From: UBA8522 sp035528895
GTDB lineage: Bacteria > Acidobacteriota > Aminicenantia > Aminicenantales > UBA8522
Direction of reading: 5' to 3'
Assembly (NCBI GenBank): GCA_035528895.1
Contig: DATKXS010000128.1
Coordinates: forward strand, 1 to 51,419
Length of the DNA: 51,419 nt
Positions 17,216-25,470 of the stretch are shown here, piece after piece; the first letter of the stretch is position 1; the number at the start of each line of letters is the position of its first letter. The position numbers were made by a program, and so were the translations under genes. Under the pieces are notes generated by a model, which was given only the letters and a program-made list of their open reading frames with translations, made no database searches and was not told the DNA's origin.

Positions 17216-18175
17216 TCATCGTCCGGGTGAGACCCGAATCACCCCCAGAGCCGATGCCTTCTTCTCGAAATACAAACGCGCGGCGGCCACGTCTTTCCGG
17301 ATCTGCCTGATCAATTCGTCCGCTCCGGGGAATTGTTTTTCCTTTCTGAGCCTGAGGAGAAAGTGAAGACCGATTCTCTTGCGGTAAAGGACGCCCTGGA
17401 AATCGAAGACGTAGGTTTCGATCTGCGCCGAGCCGGCGCCGAATGTCGGGCGGTCTCCGCTGTTTGTCACCGAGGGATAAAGGCGGCCTTGGATCCGAGC
17501 CAGCGTGAGGTAGACTCCCGGCGGAGCGATCTCATTTTCCGCCCGGATATTGGCCGTGGGGAAACCCAGGTCCCGGCCGCGGCCCCGACCTCTGATCACC
17601 CTGCCTTCGACCAGGTAAGGGCGTCCTAAGAGTCTGTTGGCTGTGAGGATGGTCCCTGCTTGAAGAAGGCTCCGGATGCGGCTGCTGCTGACGATCTGTC
17701 CGTTTCGGAAAACGGCCGGGCGCGGATGCACGGCGAAGCCCATTTTTCGGCCATAGCGGCGCAGGTCATCGACATCCCCGCGGCGGTTCCGGCCGAACCG
17801 AAAATTTTCACCGATGACCACTTCTTTAGCGGCCAAGAAAGTGACGATGAACCGATCGACGAACTCTTCGACGGTCAGATCGGCAAAGGCTTTGTTGAAG
17901 CCCGCCAGAAGAACGGCCTCTATTCCGCCGGCCCGGATGCCGGCCAGCCTCTGGTCCAGGGTCTGGATCATGGCGGTCCGGCCTCCGCCGAGGACCTTCT
18001 CCGGGTGGGGCGAGAAGGTCAGCACGAGGGAGGTCAATTTCCTCTCCCGCGCTTTATCGACCAGGAAGCGAAGGATCTCTTGGTGGCCCAGATGAAGCCC
18101 GTCGAAGTTGCCGATGGCGACCGCCGTGCCGTCCGGAAAAACCGGCCGTTGCTCGAGCCCGCGGAAGACCTTCAT
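17216..18175 (-). CDS. ribF: Bifunctional riboflavin kinase / FAD synthetase
   Basis: A 319-residue protein. The N-terminal FAD synthetase nucleotidyltransferase domain has the GNFDGLHLGHQ motif near residues 22-32, VIGENFRFGRNRRGD, and SSSRIRSLL. The C-terminal riboflavin kinase domain has GRVIRGRGRGRDLGFPTANI and GVYLTLARIQGRLYPSVTNSGDRPTFG. The length is typical. It makes FMN and FAD from riboflavin. It starts 4 nt after the DUF1844 stop and precedes pyrR by 76 nt. Confidence 0.96.
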   Translation of the reverse strand: MKVFRGLEQRPVFPDGTAVAIGNFDGLHLGHQEILRFLVDKARERKLTSLVLTFSPHPEKVLGGGRTAMIQTLDQRLAGIRAGGIEAVLLAGFNKAFADLTVEEFVDRFIVTFLAAKEVVIGENFRFGRNRRGDVDDLRRYGRKMGFAVHPRPAVFRNGQIVSSSRIRSLLQAGTILTANRLLGRPYLVEGRVIRGRGRGRDLGFPTANIRAENEIAPPGVYLTLARIQGRLYPSVTNSGDRPTFGAGSAQIETYVFDFQGVLYRKRIGLHFLLRLRKEKQFPGADELIRQIRKDVAAARLYFEKKASALGVIRVSPGR

Positions 18176-18179
18176 GGGA

Positions 18180-18506
18180 TCAGAGGTTGATGATCTTGAC
18201 CTTCTCCAGGTAGCCTGCCTTGAGCTGTTGGAGACAGGAATCCAGGAATGTCTCCTCCTCCGGGCTGAGGTTCCCTTTGGTGCGATCCTTGAGCAGGTCC
18301 AGAATGTCGATCATCCTCCGGGCCAGCTCCAGGTTCAATTCAGGCTCCGCCTTTTCCGGATCTCCCAGGAGGCCGAGCTTAAGCAAGGCCTGAGTGAAAA
18401 TGGGAAGAACGATCGAGCTGAAATCCAGCGGAGGGAGGAATTCCTGGCGGGATGGCTCGCTTGGCTCTTTGGGGCGCTCAGGGTCATGAGAATTTTTCTT
18501 GGTCAT
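18180..18506 (-). CDS. DUF1844 protein
   Basis: A 108-residue protein. The core FSSIVLPIFTQALLKLGLLGDPEKAEPELNLELARRMIDILDLLKDRTKGNLSPEEETFLDSCLQQLK... matches DUF1844 (only fragments are quoted here). The charged N-terminal 30 residues are probably disordered. The ATG at 18506 has AGAGG at good spacing; the open frame continues upstream to 18587 without a site. It directly precedes ribF. Function is unknown; the family is common in Acidobacteria-like and deltaproteobacterial genomes. Confidence 0.75.
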   Translation of the reverse strand: MTKKNSHDPERPKEPSEPSRQEFLPPLDFSSIVLPIFTQALLKLGLLGDPEKAEPELNLELARRMIDILDLLKDRTKGNLSPEEETFLDSCLQQLKAGYLEKVKIINL

Positions 18507-18573
18507 GGTCGTCCTCTTGCGGGGCTCTCTCTCCCGGGAACGGGAATTGATTTTTATCACCGCCTCGACTATT

Positions 18574-18615
18574 GTTCTGAACGACAATGCTACAATTTTT
18601 CCGGCGATTTTTCAA
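18574..18615 (-). promoter_or_regulatory. Promoter and dyad upstream of DUF1844 - ribF
   Basis: Read on the minus strand, TTGAAA (18615-18610), a 17-nt spacer and TAGCAT (18592-18587). It is followed at once by the inverted repeat ATTGT-8 nt-ACAAT (18591-18574) over the expected start of transcription, a possible operator. Confidence 0.45.
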
Positions 18616-18696
18616 GGGAGCCCGGTATGGAGAAGAAAGAGAGTGTCGGACGACGGTTCGAGCGGTAAACTCTGGGAAAAGGTCAAGAAGGAGGCG

Positions 18697-19834
18697 CTAT
18701 GATGCCGGCGCCGATCTCTTCCTCATCACCAGGCTGGCCTTGATGAATTCGTCGAGGTCGCCGTCCAGGATCCTATCGACGTCGCCGATCTCGATCCGGG
18801 TCCGCAGGTCCTTGATCAGCTGGTAGGGGTGCAGAACATAAGACCGGATCTGATTTCCCCAGGCGATATCGGACTTGGTCTCTTCCATTTTCTCGAACTT
18901 CTCAAGTTGCTTTTTCTTTTCCCTCTCGTAGAGGCGGGCTTTCAACACCTTCATCGCCGAGGCTTTGTTCTTGTGCTGCGACCTCTCGCTCTGGCATTGA
19001 ACGACGATCCCGGTCGGAAGGTGGGTGATCCGTACGGCCGAGTCGGTGACGTTGACATGCTGACCGCCCCGGCCCGAGGACCGGTAGGTGTCGATTCGAA
19101 GGTCCTCGGGATTGATGGAGATGGCGATGTCCTCCTGCACCTCGGGAAAGACGAAGACGGCGGCGAAGGAGGTATGGCGCCGCTTGTTGGCATCGAAAGG
19201 CGAGATCCGGACCAGCCGGTGAACGCCCGACTCCTGACCGAAGTGTCCGAACGCATAATCGCCCTCCGCCCGCACGGTGACACTCTTGATCCCGGCCTCC
19301 TCTCCCGGCATCGAGTCGAGGATCTCAGTTTTGTAGCCCTTGCGTTCGGCGTATCTCAGGTACATGCGCAGGAGCATCTGGGCCCAATCCTGGGATTCGG
19401 TCCCTCCTGCGCCGGGGTGGATGGTGAAGAGAGCGTTACGGGCATCATCCTCCTCGAAGAACAGGGTCTGGAGTTCGGCCTCTTCGAGGCTTTTCGCCAG
19501 GGCGGCGAGAGCCTTTTTCAACTCTCCGCCGACGTCCTCTCCCTCGGCCGCGAGCTCGGACAGGACCTCGACCTCCTCTTTCTTCTCTTCCAGCCGGGAA
19601 AAGGCCTTGACCTCATGTTCAAGCTTTTTTCTTCTCTGCTGCAGCGACTGGGACCTTTTCTGGTCCTGCCAGGTCGCGGGCGATGAAAGCTCGGTGGTGA
19701 TGGCGTCGAGTTGGGTTTTTTTGCTCTCTAGGTCAAAGAAAACCTCGGAGCTCTTCGAACTTGAGAAGGTGCTCTTTGATCTGGGCCTGGAGATCAGAAG
19801 GCTGGTCCGCGGGGGGGGGATTATTTGCGCTCAT
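18697..19834 (-). CDS. prfB: Peptide chain release factor 2 (programmed +1 frameshift)
   Basis: The gene needs a +1 shift. Frame one starts with ATG at 19834-19832 and gives 33 codons ending ...EELRGFL, then an in-frame UGA at 19735-19733. Skipping the T at 19735 continues LDLESKKTQLDAI... for 345 more residues to the stop at 18697, total about 378 residues (E. coli RF2 is 365). The slip site is CTT-TGA-C, preceded by GAGG four bases before CTT, as in the classical autoregulatory RF2 site. Downstream are the peptide anticodon region and the catalytic GRGGQHVN. It recognises UGA and UAA stops. The start lies 14 nt inside the lnt 3' end. Confidence 0.94.
19733..19747 (-). promoter_or_regulatory. 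RF2 programmed frameshift site
   Basis: Minus-strand order: GAGG, four T, CTT, TGA, C. The slippery CTT is at 19738-19736 and UGA is at 19735-19733. Low RF2 should favour the +1 slip and restore RF2 synthesis. Confidence 0.9.
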
Positions 19835-21335
19835 CGGCCTTCTTGACAAGGGCAAGAATAAAGAAGATACCTGTGAAAGTCAAGCTCAGATAGGAGAGAA
19901 GATCGCCGTGGCGGGCATAGAAGGATAACTTTTCGATGGGCCTGATCCTCCCGGTCAGATAGGTCTCGGTCATCAGCCTGGAACGGGCCTGGATGCGGCC
20001 ATAGGGGTCGACGATGCCGCTGATCCCGGTTGTCGCGGCCCGCAGCAGGAAACGCCTGTTCTCGACCGCCCGGAAGACGGCGATGCGGAAGTGCTGCTGG
20101 GGGGAAGCGCTTTCTCCGTACCATCCGTCATTGGTGATGGTCACCAGAAAATGAGCGCCTTTCTTGACGAACTTGCGGACCAATCCGGGGAAGATGATCT
20201 CGTAGCAGATTGGCGACCCAAATTTTATCCCTTCATAGGAATGGAGGACCTGGGACTTCCCGGGGGTGACATCGCCGATGGCGTGGGTCACTTTCTCGAC
20301 GAAAAAGAAAAGCTTCTTGTAAGGGGTGTATTCGCCGAAGGGGACGAGATGCATCTTGTGGTACTGGGTCATGGACAGGTCGGGGTGAAGGCAGAGGGCA
20401 GTATTGAGATAAAGGTGCTCGCCTTTCTCGACGGTCGTCTCGTTGGTCCCGAGAAGCAGCGTCCGGCCGGTCGTCTGGACGAACCGGAAAAGGGTCTCCT
20501 TGAAATAGATGTAGAGCGGCTCTTCGCAGCTGAAGCAGAGTGGTACGGAAAACTCGGGCCAGATGATGAGCCCTGCGCCGGTCGCTGAGGCCCGGCGGCT
20601 GAGCTCGAGGTGACGGGAAAAAAGGGTTTCGATCTCCTCCCCAGAGATGCGATCCCAGTAAATGTCCGAGGAGACATTGCCCTGGAGGACGGCGACCTGA
20701 AATGGTTCTCCGGCCGGAAAGGATTTTTGCAGGCTGAGAAATCCGGCCGCGTGAACGGCCAGCACAACGGCCAGGGCCAGAAAGAACGGAGCTTTCCTGC
20801 GAGCCGAGATGGACAGTACGAAGAAGCCCTGCAGAAAGACGAGCACGAAAGACAGCCCATAGACTCCCGTCACGGAAGCGGTTTGCAGAAAGGGAAGGTT
20901 ATGAACCTGGCTGTAACCCAATAGACCCCACGGAAACCCGGTGAAAAGGTAGGTGAAGACATATTCCCAAGAGATCCAGATCAAGGGCGCAGCGATCAAA
21001 GCGCCGCGCGGAAAGGTGAGCCCGATCCCGCTAAATACCGCAGCGAATGCGCCCCAGGAGAGGGCCATAAAAACGACCAGGACGAGATAGATGAGGATGC
21101 TCAGCAGCGGCGATAGCCCACCGTAATGAGCGGGAACATAGGGAATCCAGTAAAGGAGGACGCCATAGTAGACGAACCCGCCGATAAAGCCGATGCGGAA
21201 GGCCGGCCAGGGGCGTTTTTTAAGAAGAGCGAAGAGAAGCGGGATCAGGCAGACCCAGGCCAAGAAGAAAAGATCGAACTTGGGAAAACACAGAGCGGTC
21301 AGCAGACCGCTCAAGGTTGCCAGCAGAAAGGACAT
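19821..21335 (-). CDS. lnt: Apolipoprotein N-acyltransferase
   Basis: A 504-residue protein. About six hydrophobic segments cover residues 1-200, then a periplasmic nitrilase-type domain, then a last helix near 475-498. The catalytic triad is visible as E261 (IIWPEFSV), K327 (YHKMHLVPFGEYTP) and C377 (GSPICYE). It transfers the third acyl chain to lipoproteins in the inner membrane, implying a Gram-negative lipoprotein system. It is 14 nt downstream of the SPOR gene, and its 3' end overlaps prfB by 14 nt. Confidence 0.96.
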   Translation of the reverse strand: MSFLLATLSGLLTALCFPKFDLFFLAWVCLIPLLFALLKKRPWPAFRIGFIGGFVYYGVLLYWIPYVPAHYGGLSPLLSILIYLVLVVFMALSWGAFAAVFSGIGLTFPRGALIAAPLIWISWEYVFTYLFTGFPWGLLGYSQVHNLPFLQTASVTGVYGLSFVLVFLQGFFVLSISARRKAPFFLALAVVLAVHAAGFLSLQKSFPAGEPFQVAVLQGNVSSDIYWDRISGEEIETLFSRHLELSRRASATGAGLIIWPEFSVPLCFSCEEPLYIYFKETLFRFVQTTGRTLLLGTNETTVEKGEHLYLNTALCLHPDLSMTQYHKMHLVPFGEYTPYKKLFFFVEKVTHAIGDVTPGKSQVLHSYEGIKFGSPICYEIIFPGLVRKFVKKGAHFLVTITNDGWYGESASPQQHFRIAVFRAVENRRFLLRAATTGISGIVDPYGRIQARSRLMTETYLTGRIRPIEKLSFYARHGDLLSYLSLTFTGIFFILALVKKADERK

Positions 21336-21349
21336 CGCGCCAACGCTTG

Positions 21350-21967
21350 TCAGTCTCGAACGATGAAATAGTCGGTTTTTCCGCCGGCCGCAGCAGAAAG
21401 CTTGGCCCGAACCTCGTCCGCCTGCTCCCTGGTCAGGAAGCCACCGACTCTCACCCTGTAGACAGGAGTCCGATCGGTCGGCTGCGGATCCATGACCACG
21501 ACTGTATAGCCCATTCCCCTGAACTTCTGGGCAGTGGTTTGAGCGGCCGGCTGTTCGGCCAGGGCGGCGACCTGGACATAATAGAGGTTCTTTTCATCGA
21601 CCGGCCTCTGTTGGCCGAACTTGGGCGCGGCCTTGGGCTCGGTCTTGGGGGGTGCGGTCTTGGATCTCTCGGGAAGGATCTCTTTTTTGACCGGCGTTGA
21701 CGGCGCTTCGGCGGCCGTCGGCTTCCCGGCCGGCTCGCGAACCGGCTCCTGTCCCGGTTTCATCTGAGGCAACGTCGTGATCTTCTCCTTGATCTGTTCC
21801 GGTTCTTTTGGAGCGATGATGTTGGCCTTTTCGGCGACTCGAGCGTGCTTCTTGCCGACCGAGACGCCGAGCAGAAAGATGACGACACCGATGATCAAGA
21901 TGCCCAGAAAGATGATGGCCAGCTGGGTGCTGGAGACCTGGATCTCCCGGAATTCTCTATTTTTCAT
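21350..21967 (-). CDS. SPOR-domain membrane protein
   Basis: About 205 residues. A short cytoplasmic N-terminus is followed by one transmembrane helix near residues 16-38 (LAIIFLGILIIGVVIFLLGVS) and a Pro/Lys-rich linker. A C-terminal SPOR domain begins YYVQVAALAEQPAAQ and includes YRVRVGGF and A. This is a DedD/FtsN-like layout. Known: SPOR domains bind glycan strands lacking stem peptides at division sites. The ATG at 21967 overlaps the slipin stop by one base (TGATG); a GTG just before it is an alternative. Confidence 0.87.
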   Translation of the reverse strand: MKNREFREIQVSSTQLAIIFLGILIIGVVIFLLGVSVGKKHARVAEKANIIAPKEPEQIKEKITTLPQMKPGQEPVREPAGKPTAAEAPSTPVKKEILPERSKTAPPKTEPKAAPKFGQQRPVDEKNLYYVQVAALAEQPAAQTTAQKFRGMGYTVVVMDPQPTDRTPVYRVRVGGFLTREQADEVRAKLSAAAGGKTDYFIVRD

Positions 21968-22734
21968 CACGATTTATCGGCTCGTGGCTTGTCGACAGCA
22001 AAAGATTTCAGGAATTCGATGGGGAGAGGGAAGATGATCGTCGAGTTCTTTTCCGTGGCGATCTCGGTCATGGTCTGCAAGAAACGCAGCTGCAGGGTTT
22101 GGGGATTGCGGGAGATGATGTCGGCCGCATCGGTCAGCTTGGAGGCGGCCTGGAATTCTCCCTCGGCATGGATGACCTTGGCCCGCCGTTCCCGTTCCGC
22201 TTCGGCCTGCTTGGCGATCGCCCGGACCATCGTTTCGGGGAGGTCGACATGCTTCATCTCGACCATCTGGACTTTGATCCCCCAGGGGTCGGTGTGTTTG
22301 TCCAGTATCTCCTGGAGCTGGGCATTCAGTTTTTCCCGCTCGGAGAGAAGGTCGTCGAGCTCGACCTCCCCGAGCACGCTGCGGAGCGTCGTCTGGGAAA
22401 GCTGGGAAGTGGCGTAGAGAAAATCCTGGACCTCGATGATCGCTTTGAGCGGTTCCATGACCCGGAAATAGACGACGGCGTTGACCTTGACCGTGACGTT
22501 GTCCTTGGTGATGACGTCCTGGGGCGGAATGTCCAGGGTGACCAGCCTCAGGCTGACTCGCAGCATCCGGTCGATGGGCGCGAAGACGAAGATCAGTCCC
22601 GGCCCTTTGGGCTGAGGAAGGACCCGCCCCAAGCGGAAGATGACACCGCGTTCGTATTCACGCAAAACCTTGATGCAGTTCAAAAGATAGAGGACGATAA
22701 TCCCGACGATGATGATCGGAACCGATAAGACCAT
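21967..22734 (-). CDS. Slipin (SPFH/stomatin family)
   Basis: A 255-residue protein. A single N-terminal hydrophobic segment (LSVPIIIVGIIVLYLLN) precedes an SPFH domain (REYERGVIFRLGRV, ...GLIFVFAPIDRMLRVSLR, TLDIPPQDVITKDNVTVKV) and a helical region with AIAKQAEAERERRAKVIHAEGEFQAA. It is a standard prokaryotic slipin. A very strong AAGGAGGT site fixes the ATG at 22734. Known: slipins pair with NfeD proteases in two-gene operons, and here nfeD is directly upstream. It is probably a membrane-domain scaffold. Confidence 0.95.
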   Translation of the reverse strand: MVLSVPIIIVGIIVLYLLNCIKVLREYERGVIFRLGRVLPQPKGPGLIFVFAPIDRMLRVSLRLVTLDIPPQDVITKDNVTVKVNAVVYFRVMEPLKAIIEVQDFLYATSQLSQTTLRSVLGEVELDDLLSEREKLNAQLQEILDKHTDPWGIKVQMVEMKHVDLPETMVRAIAKQAEAERERRAKVIHAEGEFQAASKLTDAADIISRNPQTLQLRFLQTMTEIATEKNSTIIFPLPIEFLKSFAVDKPRADKS

Positions 22735-22796
22735 GGAAACCTCCTTTCTTTCCGCCCGGACAGCCGCCAACGCGAACCGACCGGTCGGGTTTCCGT

Positions 22797-24074
22797 TCAC
22801 AACTTCTCGACGTGGATCTTGAGGGAGTCCAAGACCCGAACAACCTTGACCTTGGATCCTTTGGCGATCGGCCCGTCGGCTTCGGCATTCCAGATCTCAC
22901 CGTGGACGAAGACTTTTCCCTCGGGGCTGAGGTCGGTCTGGGCCAGCCCGACCTCGCCGATGAGTCCTTCTTTGCCGGTGGCCGCTTTTCTGGAATGGGC
23001 GCGGACAACGAGAACCAGGAGGAAAAAGAAGATCAGGGAGAGGCCGACGGCCAGAGGAATGATGACGGTCAGGCTGGGCTGGAGCTCGGGGATCGGAGAG
23101 TCGATGAGCATAATGGAACCGAGGACCATGGCGATAACGCCTCCGATGCCGAGTATACCATAACTCTGCACTTTGACCTCCAGGATGAACAGCCCGATGG
23201 CCAGCAGGATCAGGATCAGCGCAACGTAGTTGAGGGGGAGTATCTGGAACGAGAAAATGGCCAGGAGAAGGCTGATCCCGCCGAGGACACCCGGCAGAAT
23301 GGCTCCCGGATGGGAGAATTCGAAGTAGAGACCGAGAAGCCCGAGCATCAGGAGGATGTAGGCCAGGTTGGGGTTGGAGATGGTGATCAAGAATTTTTGC
23401 CGGGCGGTCATCGGGATGTCGATGACCGTTTCCCCCTTGAGCTCAAGCCGAGTCACTTCTCCATTGAAGCGTCTGACCGTTCGTCCATCGAAGTGATCGA
23501 TGATCTCCTGCTCGCTTGCGGCCACGAAATCAATCAGTCCCTTGTCGAGAGCCTCTTTTTCGGTATAGGACAGGCTCTTTCGCACCGCGTCCTCCGCTGC
23601 CTGGACATTGCGGCCTCTTTTTTCCGCCAGTGTCTTGATGTAGGAGGCGGCGTCATGAGTGATCTTTTCCTCCATGGTCTTGTCCATGCCTTGGCCGGTA
23701 ATCGAGATTCCCACCGGGTGGGCGGCTCCGGTGTTCGTCCCAGGTGCCATGATGAAGAGATCGCTGGCGATCCCGATGTAGAATCCGGCCGAAGCAGCCC
23801 GCGCTCCTGCCGGAGCGACATAGGTCACGATGGGGACCCGCGAGGCCAAGATCTTGGCGATGATCTCTCGCATGGCGGAATCGAGTCCCCCGGGAGTGTT
23901 CAGGACCATGATCAGCAGGCGGGCGTTTTCGCGCTCTGCCTTTTCGATCGAACGGGTGATGTACTCGGAGGAGATCGGGTGCACCGGCGCGTCGACGACG
24001 ATCCTATAGATTGACGACCAGCCCGGAAGAACGAGAACGCAGAGAAGGACGACCGACAGGATGGCTCTTTTCAT
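22797..24074 (-). CDS. nfeD: NfeD family ClpP-class membrane protease (long form)
   Basis: A 425-residue protein with a signal peptide (MKRAILSVVLLCVLVLPGWS). The ClpP-type serine protease domain follows, with NTPGGLDSAMREII, nucleophile region GARAASAGFYIGIASD and conserved PGTNTGAAHPV. Four to five transmembrane helices come next (about 235-370), then a C-terminal OB-fold NfeD domain (GLIGEVGLAQTDLSPEGKVFVHGEIWNA). The layout matches long NfeD (NfeD1b), the partner of slipin encoded directly downstream. A consensus promoter stops 9 nt before the ATG, so leaderless translation is likely. It heads the nfeD - slipin - SPOR - lnt - prfB series. Confidence 0.93.
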   Translation of the reverse strand: MKRAILSVVLLCVLVLPGWSSIYRIVVDAPVHPISSEYITRSIEKAERENARLLIMVLNTPGGLDSAMREIIAKILASRVPIVTYVAPAGARAASAGFYIGIASDLFIMAPGTNTGAAHPVGISITGQGMDKTMEEKITHDAASYIKTLAEKRGRNVQAAEDAVRKSLSYTEKEALDKGLIDFVAASEQEIIDHFDGRTVRRFNGEVTRLELKGETVIDIPMTARQKFLITISNPNLAYILLMLGLLGLYFEFSHPGAILPGVLGGISLLLAIFSFQILPLNYVALILILLAIGLFILEVKVQSYGILGIGGVIAMVLGSIMLIDSPIPELQPSLTVIIPLAVGLSLIFFFLLVLVVRAHSRKAATGKEGLIGEVGLAQTDLSPEGKVFVHGEIWNAEADGPIAKGSKVKVVRVLDSLKIHVEKL

Positions 24075-24083
24075 GTTGGTTTC

Positions 24084-24112
24084 ATTATAGGGACTCGCGG
24101 AAATCAAGTCAA
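24084..24112 (-). promoter_or_regulatory. Strong promoter of nfeD
   Basis: Read on the minus strand, TTGACT (24112-24107), a 17-nt spacer and perfect TATAAT (24089-24084). Nine bases separate the -10 box from the ATG. Confidence 0.75.
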
Positions 24113-24121
24113 TAATGCGGC

Positions 24122-24154
24122 TTGACTTTTTGGAAATGATTCATTAATTATAAT
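24122..24154 (+). promoter_or_regulatory. Possible promoter region of the HU gene
   Basis: TTGACT and a perfect TATAAT lie in an AT-rich stretch, but the spacer is 21 nt, too long for an ordinary sigma70 site. One of the two boxes is probably used with a weaker partner. Confidence 0.35.
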
Positions 24155-24185
24155 CTATCGTCCAGCCGGACCGAAGGAGATTCAG

Positions 24186-24464
24186 ATGATCAAAAACGAT
24201 ATTGCCCTGGCCATCGAGAAGAATTCGGAATTCAACAGGGCCAAATCGTTGCTGATCGTTGAAACGATCCTGAAGTCCTTGAAAGAAGCGTTGGGAAAGA
24301 ACCAGAAGGTCGAGATCCGGGGGTTCGGAAGTTTCCGGGTGGTCGATAAAAAGACCGGTTACGGACGGGACATCCGCCGGAAGAAACAGATCAAGATAGA
24401 AAAAGGAAAACGGATCAAGTTCCGCTCCGGCCAGGAACTGAAGAATATGCTGACCAGGAAATAA
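24186..24464 (+). CDS. HU/IHF family DNA-binding protein
   Basis: A 92-residue protein with the HU fold: helical N-terminus (MIKNDIALAIEKNSEF), the central VEIRGFGSFRVVDKKTGYGRDIRR segment and C-terminal FRSGQELKNML. The arm signature GRDIRRKKQIKI differs from the usual GRNP, so the intercalating proline is missing. GAAGGAG precedes the ATG. It compacts DNA as a dimer. A DHS-like gene begins only 7 nt downstream, so the two are probably cotranscribed. Confidence 0.93.
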   Translation: MIKNDIALAIEKNSEFNRAKSLLIVETILKSLKEALGKNQKVEIRGFGSFRVVDKKTGYGRDIRRKKQIKIEKGKRIKFRSGQELKNMLTRK

Positions 24465-24471
24465 ACGGCCA

Positions 24472-25470
24472 GTGCCGAAAGCGCCATCCCACCGTCCGCG
24501 ACACTTGCCCAGTCATCGCCTGAACACTCGAGGGCCGAAGCGCTTTGGTCCATCCGGGCTGAATATGTACAGCCTTCATGATCGGCCAAGCAAGGTGGAT
24601 GTCCACGATTTTGCCAAACCGTTCGAGCCCGAAGAGCGTTTGGCCGGCTTTATCGACAGCCTTCCGAATATCCTGGCCGGGAAGGACTTCAAGGACTTCC
24701 TCGCTCTTATGCAAACGGCCAGGAGGAAAAAAAAGGCCATCCTCTTTGCCCTGGGCGCCCACGTCATCAAGGTGGGGCTCAATCCGGTCGTCATTCGGCT
24801 GATGAAGGACGGTTGGATCACGGGGCTCGCGCTCAACGGCGCCGGCATCATCCACGATTTCGAGATCGCCTTTTGCGGCCGCACCTCCGAGGACGTCGGG
24901 ACCCAGGTCCGGTCCGGAAAGTTCGGGATGGCCCGCGAGACGGGAGTGCTGTTGAACAAGGCCATCAGAAAAGGGGCCGCGCGGGGAATCGGACTGGGCG
25001 AGGCGGTCGGTCGGATGATGGCCGATTCCCATTTTCCCTACAGATATCTCAGCCTGATTTTTTCCGCCTACGAGCTCGGGATTCCGGTGAGCGTCCATGT
25101 CGCTATCGGGACCGATACCATCCACTTCCATCCCGGGGCCAGCGGCGAAGCCCTGGGCAAGACATCGTTGACCGATTTCTTCCTCTTCTGCTCGCTCCTG
25201 GAAAAGCTCGAGGGCGGCGGGGTCTTCATCAACATCGGTTCGGCCGTCGTCCTGCCCGAAGTCTTTCTAAAGGCCCTGAGCTACGTTCGAAATAGAGGAA
25301 CGAAGCTCGAAAAATTCTCCACCGCCGTGTTCGATTTCCTTCATCACTACCGTCCGGAGCAGAACGTCGTCCGCCGGGCCGTGGGAAAAAAGGGGAGGGG
25401 ATTCTATTTCATCGGTCACCACGAGATCATGGTCCCGCTCGTCGCCGCCGCGCTCGCGGCCGACTTCTAG
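24472..25470 (+). CDS. Deoxyhypusine-synthase-like protein
   Basis: About 332 residues from a GTG at 24472. The central block FALGAHVIKVGLNPVVIRLMKDGWITGLALNGAGIIHDFEIAF... resembles the NAD-binding core of the deoxyhypusine/homospermidine synthase superfamily (fragments only are quoted). GTDTIHFHPG and GGGVFINIGSAVVLPEVFLKAL follow. Bacterial relatives of this short type are usually annotated hypothetical. Bacteria lack eIF5A, so a different substrate is expected, and the active-site lysine of true DHS was not identified. Start is uncertain: ATG at 24565 better matches where conservation begins (YSLHDRPSKV) but has no ribosome site. Its last 44 nt overlap coaE tail to tail. Confidence 0.6.
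   Translation: MPKAPSHRPRHLPSHRLNTRGPKRFGPSGLNMYSLHDRPSKVDVHDFAKPFEPEERLAGFIDSLPNILAGKDFKDFLALMQTARRKKKAILFALGAHVIKVGLNPVVIRLMKDGWITGLALNGAGIIHDFEIAFCGRTSEDVGTQVRSGKFGMARETGVLLNKAIRKGAARGIGLGEAVGRMMADSHFPYRYLSLIFSAYELGIPVSVHVAIGTDTIHFHPGASGEALGKTSLTDFFLFCSLLEKLEGGGVFINIGSAVVLPEVFLKALSYVRNRGTKLEKFSTAVFDFLHHYRPEQNVVRRAVGKKGRGFYFIGHHEIMVPLVAAALAADF

Noticed and set aside
18627..18668. Tiny plus-strand frame of 13 codons with a ribosome-like site upstream of prfB's end
   Set aside because: Too short and without conservation evidence; the promoter spacing is poor.
22812..24014. Long open frame (400 codons) on the plus strand opposite nfeD
   Set aside because: Shadow frame in GC-rich DNA: charged low-complexity protein without motifs, antisense to a clear NfeD.
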